Origin: Sedimentitalea sp042687825
GTDB lineage: Bacteria; Pseudomonadota; Alphaproteobacteria; Rhodobacterales; Rhodobacteraceae
Assembly (NCBI RefSeq): GCF_042687825.1
Contig: NZ_JBHUQE010000015.1
Location: forward strand, 1-64,000
Length of the DNA: 64,000 nt
Direction: 5' to 3'
The position numbers and the translations under genes were made by a program. The notes under the pieces are model-generated. The model was not told the origin of the DNA. It worked only from the letters and a program-made list of their open reading frames with translations, and made no database searches. Numbering within the stretch: the stretch's first letter is position 1; every line of letters starts with the position of its first letter. This document shows, one piece after another, positions 60,417-64,000 of the stretch.

Positions 60417-62777
60417 TCAGAACGGCACGTCGTCGCTGGCCGAGACAAAGCGGGCGACGACCTTTTTCCGGCCGGCCTTTTCGAACGCGATCTCCAGCTT
60501 GTCGCCCTCGATGCCGGTGATCGCGCCATAGCCGAACTTTTGGTGAAAGACCCGTTCGCCGATGGTAAAACTGCTGACCGCATCCAGGTCGATCACTGTA
60601 TTGCGGGCCTCTTTGGGCTGCGACAGGCCGCGCTGCCCGGCCCGGGCCTGCAGCCGCCGCCATCCCGGCGAATTATAGCCATCGGATTCGGCAGCCCGAT
60701 CGGCCAGTTCCGATCCGGACTGCGATCCGCCCCGCACCGCCGCCGCGCCATAGCCGCCGCCATACAGGCCGGGCGGGGTCAGCACCTGCACATGATCTTC
60801 GGGCAGTTCGTCGATGAATCGCGACGGCATCTGCGACTGCCATTGCCCGAATACCCGGCGGTTGCCGGCAAAGGAAATCGTGCACAGCTCTTCGGCCCGG
60901 GTGATGCCCACATAGGCCAGCCGACGTTCCTCCTCCAACCCCTTGAGGCCGCTTTCATCCATGCTGCGCTGGGACGGAAACAGCCCGTCCTCCCAGCCCG
61001 GCAGGAACACGGCGGGAAATTCCAGCCCCTTGGCGGCATGCAGGGTCATGATGCTGACCTTTTCTTCGGCATCGTCGCTGTCATTGTCCATGATCAGGCT
61101 GACATGTTCCAGGAACCCCTGCAGGTTCTCGAAGGATTCCAGCGCCTTGACCAGTTCCTTGAGGTTCTCCAGCCGGCCCGGCGCCTCGGGAGTCTTGTCG
61201 TTCTGCCACATGCCGGTATAGCCGCTCTCGTCCAGAATGGTCTCGGCCAGTTCCATGTGGGTCATGTCCGCATCGCCGGCCATTCGGCCCCAGCGCGCGA
61301 TGCCCTCGGCCAGATCCGCCAGCGCCGCAGCACCCTTGCCCTTGATCAGACCCTGTTCGACCGCCAGCCGCGCCGCTTCCAGCAGCGATACGCCATGCCC
61401 GCGCGCCGTGGTCTGCAGCGTCTGCCGCGCCTTGTCGCCCAGCCCGCGTTTCGGCGTGTTAAAGATGCGCTCAAAGGCCAGATCGTCCGCGGGGCTGACC
61501 ACGACGCGGAAATAGGCCATCGCGTCGCGAATCTCCATCCGCTCATAGAATCGCGGGCCGCCGATCACCCGATAGGGCAGCCCGATGGTCAGGAACCGGT
61601 CCTCAAAGGCGCGCATCTGGTGGCTGGCCCGCACCAGAATCGCCATCTGGTCCAGACCGAAGGACCGCATCCCGCGGCTGCCGTGCTGCATCGCCTCGAT
61701 CTCTTCGCCGATCCAGCGCGCCTCTTCCTCGCCGTCCCAATGGCCGATCAGCCGCACCTGTTCGCCGCCCTCGGCCTCGGTCCACAGGGTCTTGCCCAGG
61801 CGGCCCTCGTTGCCCGCGATCACGCCGGACGCCGCCGCCAGGATATGCGCTGAACTGCGGTAGTTCTGTTCCAGCCGCACCACATGCGCGCCGGGAAAAT
61901 CCTTTTCGAACCGCAGGATATTGCCCACTTCGGCGCCGCGCCAGCCATAGATCGACTGATCGTCGTCGCCGACGCAACAGATGTTGCGATGCCCTGCAGC
62001 CAGCAGCCGCAGCCACAGATATTGCGCGACGTTGGTGTCCTGGTACTCGTCCACCAGGATGTATCGGAACCAGCGCTGATACTGCTGCAGAACATCTGGA
62101 TGGGTCTGAAAGATCGTCACCATATGCAGCAGCAGATCGCCGAAATCCACCGCATTCAGCTCGCGCAGCCGGGTCTGGTACTGGGCGTAGAGCGCTGGCC
62201 CTTTGCGGTCATAGGCCCCGGCCTCGGCGGCCGGCAGCTTGTCGGGCGTCAGCGCCCGGTTCTTCCAGCCGTCGATGATGCTTGCCAGCTGCCGCGCCGG
62301 CCAGCGTTTGTCGTCGATCCCGGCGGCGGCCACCAATTGTTTCAACAGGCGCAGCTGATCGTCTGTATCCAGAATGGTGAAATTGCTTTTCAGCCCCGCC
62401 AGCTCCGCATGCCGGCGCAACAGCTTGACGCAGATCGAATGAAACGTGCCCAGCCACGGCATGCCCTCGATGGACTGTCCCAGCAGGCTGCCGACGCGGG
62501 TCTTCATCTCGCGCGCGGCCTTGTTGGTGAAGGTGACCGCCAGAATCTCGTTCGGACGCGCCGCGCCGGTGTTCAACAGATGCACGATTCGCGCGGTCAG
62601 CGCCCGGGTCTTGCCGGTGCCGGCGCCCGCCAGCATCAAGACCGGACCATCCAGCCGCTCGACCGCTTCGCGCTGGGCCGGATTCAGACCGTCCAGATAG
62701 GGCCGTGGCCGCGCGGCCATCGCGCGGGCCGACAGCGACGCGCCCTCAAAGGCATCGATATCATCAAAACTGCTCAT
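60417..62777 (-). CDS. uvrD: UvrD/PcrA-type DNA helicase
   Basis: This 786-residue superfamily 1 helicase unwinds DNA 3' to 5' in nucleotide excision and mismatch repair. Motif I AGAGTGKT, motif Ia TFTNKAAREM, Walker B VDEYQDTN, GDDDQSIYGWRGA, EQNYRSS and the C-terminal TLHAAKGLEFP and VGITRA are complete. The Tudor-like end (GERVFHQKFGYGAI) is present. The start at 62777 (MSSFDDIDAFEG) is followed by conserved residues; the frame open to 63488 runs into the next gene. A LexA box lies 40 bp upstream. Confidence 0.96.
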   Translation of the reverse strand: MSSFDDIDAFEGASLSARAMAARPRPYLDGLNPAQREAVERLDGPVLMLAGAGTGKTRALTARIVHLLNTGAARPNEILAVTFTNKAAREMKTRVGSLLGQSIEGMPWLGTFHSICVKLLRRHAELAGLKSNFTILDTDDQLRLLKQLVAAAGIDDKRWPARQLASIIDGWKNRALTPDKLPAAEAGAYDRKGPALYAQYQTRLRELNAVDFGDLLLHMVTIFQTHPDVLQQYQRWFRYILVDEYQDTNVAQYLWLRLLAAGHRNICCVGDDDQSIYGWRGAEVGNILRFEKDFPGAHVVRLEQNYRSSAHILAAASGVIAGNEGRLGKTLWTEAEGGEQVRLIGHWDGEEEARWIGEEIEAMQHGSRGMRSFGLDQMAILVRASHQMRAFEDRFLTIGLPYRVIGGPRFYERMEIRDAMAYFRVVVSPADDLAFERIFNTPKRGLGDKARQTLQTTARGHGVSLLEAARLAVEQGLIKGKGAAALADLAEGIARWGRMAGDADMTHMELAETILDESGYTGMWQNDKTPEAPGRLENLKELVKALESFENLQGFLEHVSLIMDNDSDDAEEKVSIMTLHAAKGLEFPAVFLPGWEDGLFPSQRSMDESGLKGLEEERRLAYVGITRAEELCTISFAGNRRVFGQWQSQMPSRFIDELPEDHVQVLTPPGLYGGGYGAAAVRGGSQSGSELADRAAESDGYNSPGWRRLQARAGQRGLSQPKEARNTVIDLDAVSSFTIGERVFHQKFGYGAITGIEGDKLEIAFEKAGRKKVVARFVSASDDVPF

Positions 62778-62816
62778 GGCGCGACCATATCGCAGCGCGA
62801 CGGTCAGGAAAAGAAC

Positions 62817-62831
62817 GTTCCGCGAATGTTC
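62817..62831. promoter_or_regulatory. LexA (SOS) box GTTC-N7-GTTC upstream of uvrD
   Basis: GTTCCGCGAATGTTC is a perfect match to the alphaproteobacterial LexA box (direct repeat GTTC-N7-GTTC). It lies 40-54 bp upstream of the uvrD start, a position fitting repression of uvrD until DNA damage. Confidence 0.8.
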
Positions 62832-63011
62832 CGCGCGCGACGGCAAATCCCGGCACCGGCGCCGGCACCCAACCGGGCATAATCGCTTTGCCATCGCCAT
62901 CGGAAAACCGCCATAATGGTCCCATGACACCGGTCGATCCCAGAACGCACAGACCGCACCGCCCGCCGGACAGTCCGGCCCGGCGGTCCGGTTCCGGCAG
63001 AGTCGCCCGAC

Positions 63012-64000
63012 ATGGCGCCTGACGCCTGTCGGCCTTCGGACCCGCGCCTGTTGGCGCGCTTTCCCGGAGTCATGGATCTGAAACGGCGCGCCCGGAAACG
63101 CCTGCCGGCCTTTGTCTGGGACTACCTTGACAGCGGCACCGGCACCGAAGCGACCAAGGCCCGAAACCGCGCCGCACTGGACCGGATCGGCTTTCTGCCG
63201 TCCGTCCTGCATGGCGCGATCGAGCCGGACCTGTCGACCCGGTTTCTGGGGCAGGATTATCCCTTGCCCGTTGGTGCCGCACCGATCGGCATGGCCGGTC
63301 TGATCTGGCCTGACGCGGAAATCCTGCTGGCCGGCGCGATGGCGCGGGCCCGACTGCCCTATTGCCTGTCCACCGTCGCCAGCGCCAGCCCCGAGGATCT
63401 GGCGCCGCATCTGGGGGCGCAGGGCTGGTTTCAGCTGTACCCGCCCAGAGACCCGGACATCCGGCGCGACCTGCTGGACCGCGCCCACGCCGCCGGGTTC
63501 ACGACGCTGGTGCTGACCGTGGATGTGCCTGTGGCGTCGCGGCGCGAACGCCAGACACGCTCGGGGCTAACGCAACCACCGCGCCTGACCCCGCGCCTGC
63601 TGACCCAGGTCGCGCGGCGGCCGGCCTGGGCGCTGGGCATGGCGCGGCGCGGGTTGCCGCGGATGCGCAGCTTGGACAAATACATTTCGGGCGCGCAGAA
63701 AAACCTGCCGCCGACCGCCCATATCGGCTATTTGCTGCGCACATCGCCGGACATGGAATACGTAAAATGGCTGCGCGATCACTGGACCGGTCCGCTGCTT
63801 GTCAAGGGCGTGATGCGCGCCAGCGATGCCGCCGCACTGGAGACGGCGGGTGTCGATGCGCTATGGGTGTCCAACCATGCCGGACGCCAGTTTGACGGCG
63901 CGCCGGCCAGCATCGAGGTCTTGCCGGAGATGCGCGCCGCCACCGGTCTGCCGTTGCTGTTTGACAGTGGCATAGAAGGCGGGCTCGACATCCTGCGGGC
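63012..64000 (+). CDS. lldD: FMN-dependent alpha-hydroxy-acid dehydrogenase (partial)
   Basis: About 330 residues, cut by the right edge. It belongs to the L-lactate dehydrogenase/glycolate oxidase family, which oxidises 2-hydroxy acids to 2-oxo acids with FMN. The N-terminus RARKRLPAFVWDYLDSGTG, the FMN contacts VGAAPIGMAGL, QLYPP and DVPVASRRERQTRSG, the lysine in LLVKGV, and catalytic His289 and Arg292 in SNHAGRQFDGAP are present. The usual NHGGRQ reads NHAGRQ. The start at 63012 precedes the FPGVMDLKRRAR block expected at the N-terminus; 63072 is a later option. The gene symbol is family-level, and the exact substrate is unknown. Confidence 0.85.
   Translation, partial: MAPDACRPSDPRLLARFPGVMDLKRRARKRLPAFVWDYLDSGTGTEATKARNRAALDRIGFLPSVLHGAIEPDLSTRFLGQDYPLPVGAAPIGMAGLIWPDAEILLAGAMARARLPYCLSTVASASPEDLAPHLGAQGWFQLYPPRDPDIRRDLLDRAHAAGFTTLVLTVDVPVASRRERQTRSGLTQPPRLTPRLLTQVARRPAWALGMARRGLPRMRSLDKYISGAQKNLPPTAHIGYLLRTSPDMEYVKWLRDHWTGPLLVKGVMRASDAAALETAGVDALWVSNHAGRQFDGAPASIEVLPEMRAATGLPLLFDSGIEGGLDILR

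Noticed and set aside
1..64000. Insertion sequences, integrases, prophage or phage-defence operons
   Set aside because: No transposase, integrase, restriction-modification, toxin-antitoxin or Cas proteins were recognised in any frame.

Overview
The window is high-GC chromosomal DNA from an alphaproteobacterium, almost certainly a member of the Rhodobacteraceae/Paracoccaceae (Rhodobacterales). Several features support this: the content and order of the division and cell-wall (dcw) cluster running from mraZ to ftsZ-lpxC-bamD-recN; DUF2484 genes beside murC; aerobic cobaltochelatase genes cobS-cobT close to bolA and a J-domain gene; an alphaproteobacterial LexA box (GTTC-N7-GTTC); a CtrA box (TTAA-N7-TTAA); and a DUF1127 gene followed by four hairpins carrying the CCTCCTCCC motif, the layout of the CcaF1-CcsR small-RNA locus of Rhodobacter sphaeroides. 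No rRNA, tRNA, CRISPR array, prophage or insertion sequence was recognised.

Layout. Positions 1-8000 hold mostly metabolic genes: the first codons of a pntA/ald-like gene, an ICMT-like methyltransferase, kynureninase, a decayed molybdopterin oxidoreductase, a HemG-like flavodoxin, a PuuD-like amidase, a secreted protein of unknown function, a GlcG/HbpS protein and malate synthase G. From 8.3 to 26.6 kb come pepN, an SDR gene, a small membrane protein, gatB, a TPR protein that looks acquired, a hot-dog thioesterase, DUF4177, bolA, a J-domain gene, an apparently inserted segment (hydrolase-cyclase fusion, small ORF, secreted esterase), cobS-cobT, a small periplasmic protein, an aminopeptidase P and DUF427. 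A ClC chloride channel follows. It carries an in-frame 137-bp duplication around a single N, most simply an unmerged assembly join.

From 28.6 to 57.8 kb the minus strand carries, in transcription order, mraZ-rsmH-ftsL-ftsI-murE-murF-mraY-[TPR protein]-murD-[flavoprotein on the opposite strand]-ftsW-murG-murC-[APC permease]-DUF2484-[98-aa membrane protein]-[alanine-repeat protein]-murB-ddl-ftsQ-ftsA-ftsZ-lpxC-bamD-recN. The core genes make lipid-linked peptidoglycan precursors, assemble the divisome, start lipid A synthesis and insert outer-membrane proteins. The bracketed genes are additions. The 650-bp leader of mraZ contains a perfect CtrA box and a 13-bp inverted repeat.

From 58.4 to 64 kb are the Fe-S carrier mrp/apbC, the DUF1127-CcsR-like stress RNA locus, a UvrD/PcrA helicase with a perfect LexA box 40 bp upstream of its start, and the 5' part of an FMN-dependent alpha-hydroxy-acid dehydrogenase that runs off the right edge. 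The observations most worth following are the four-copy sRNA locus, the two regulator boxes, the accessory insertions in otherwise conserved clusters, and the assembly artefact in the chloride channel gene.
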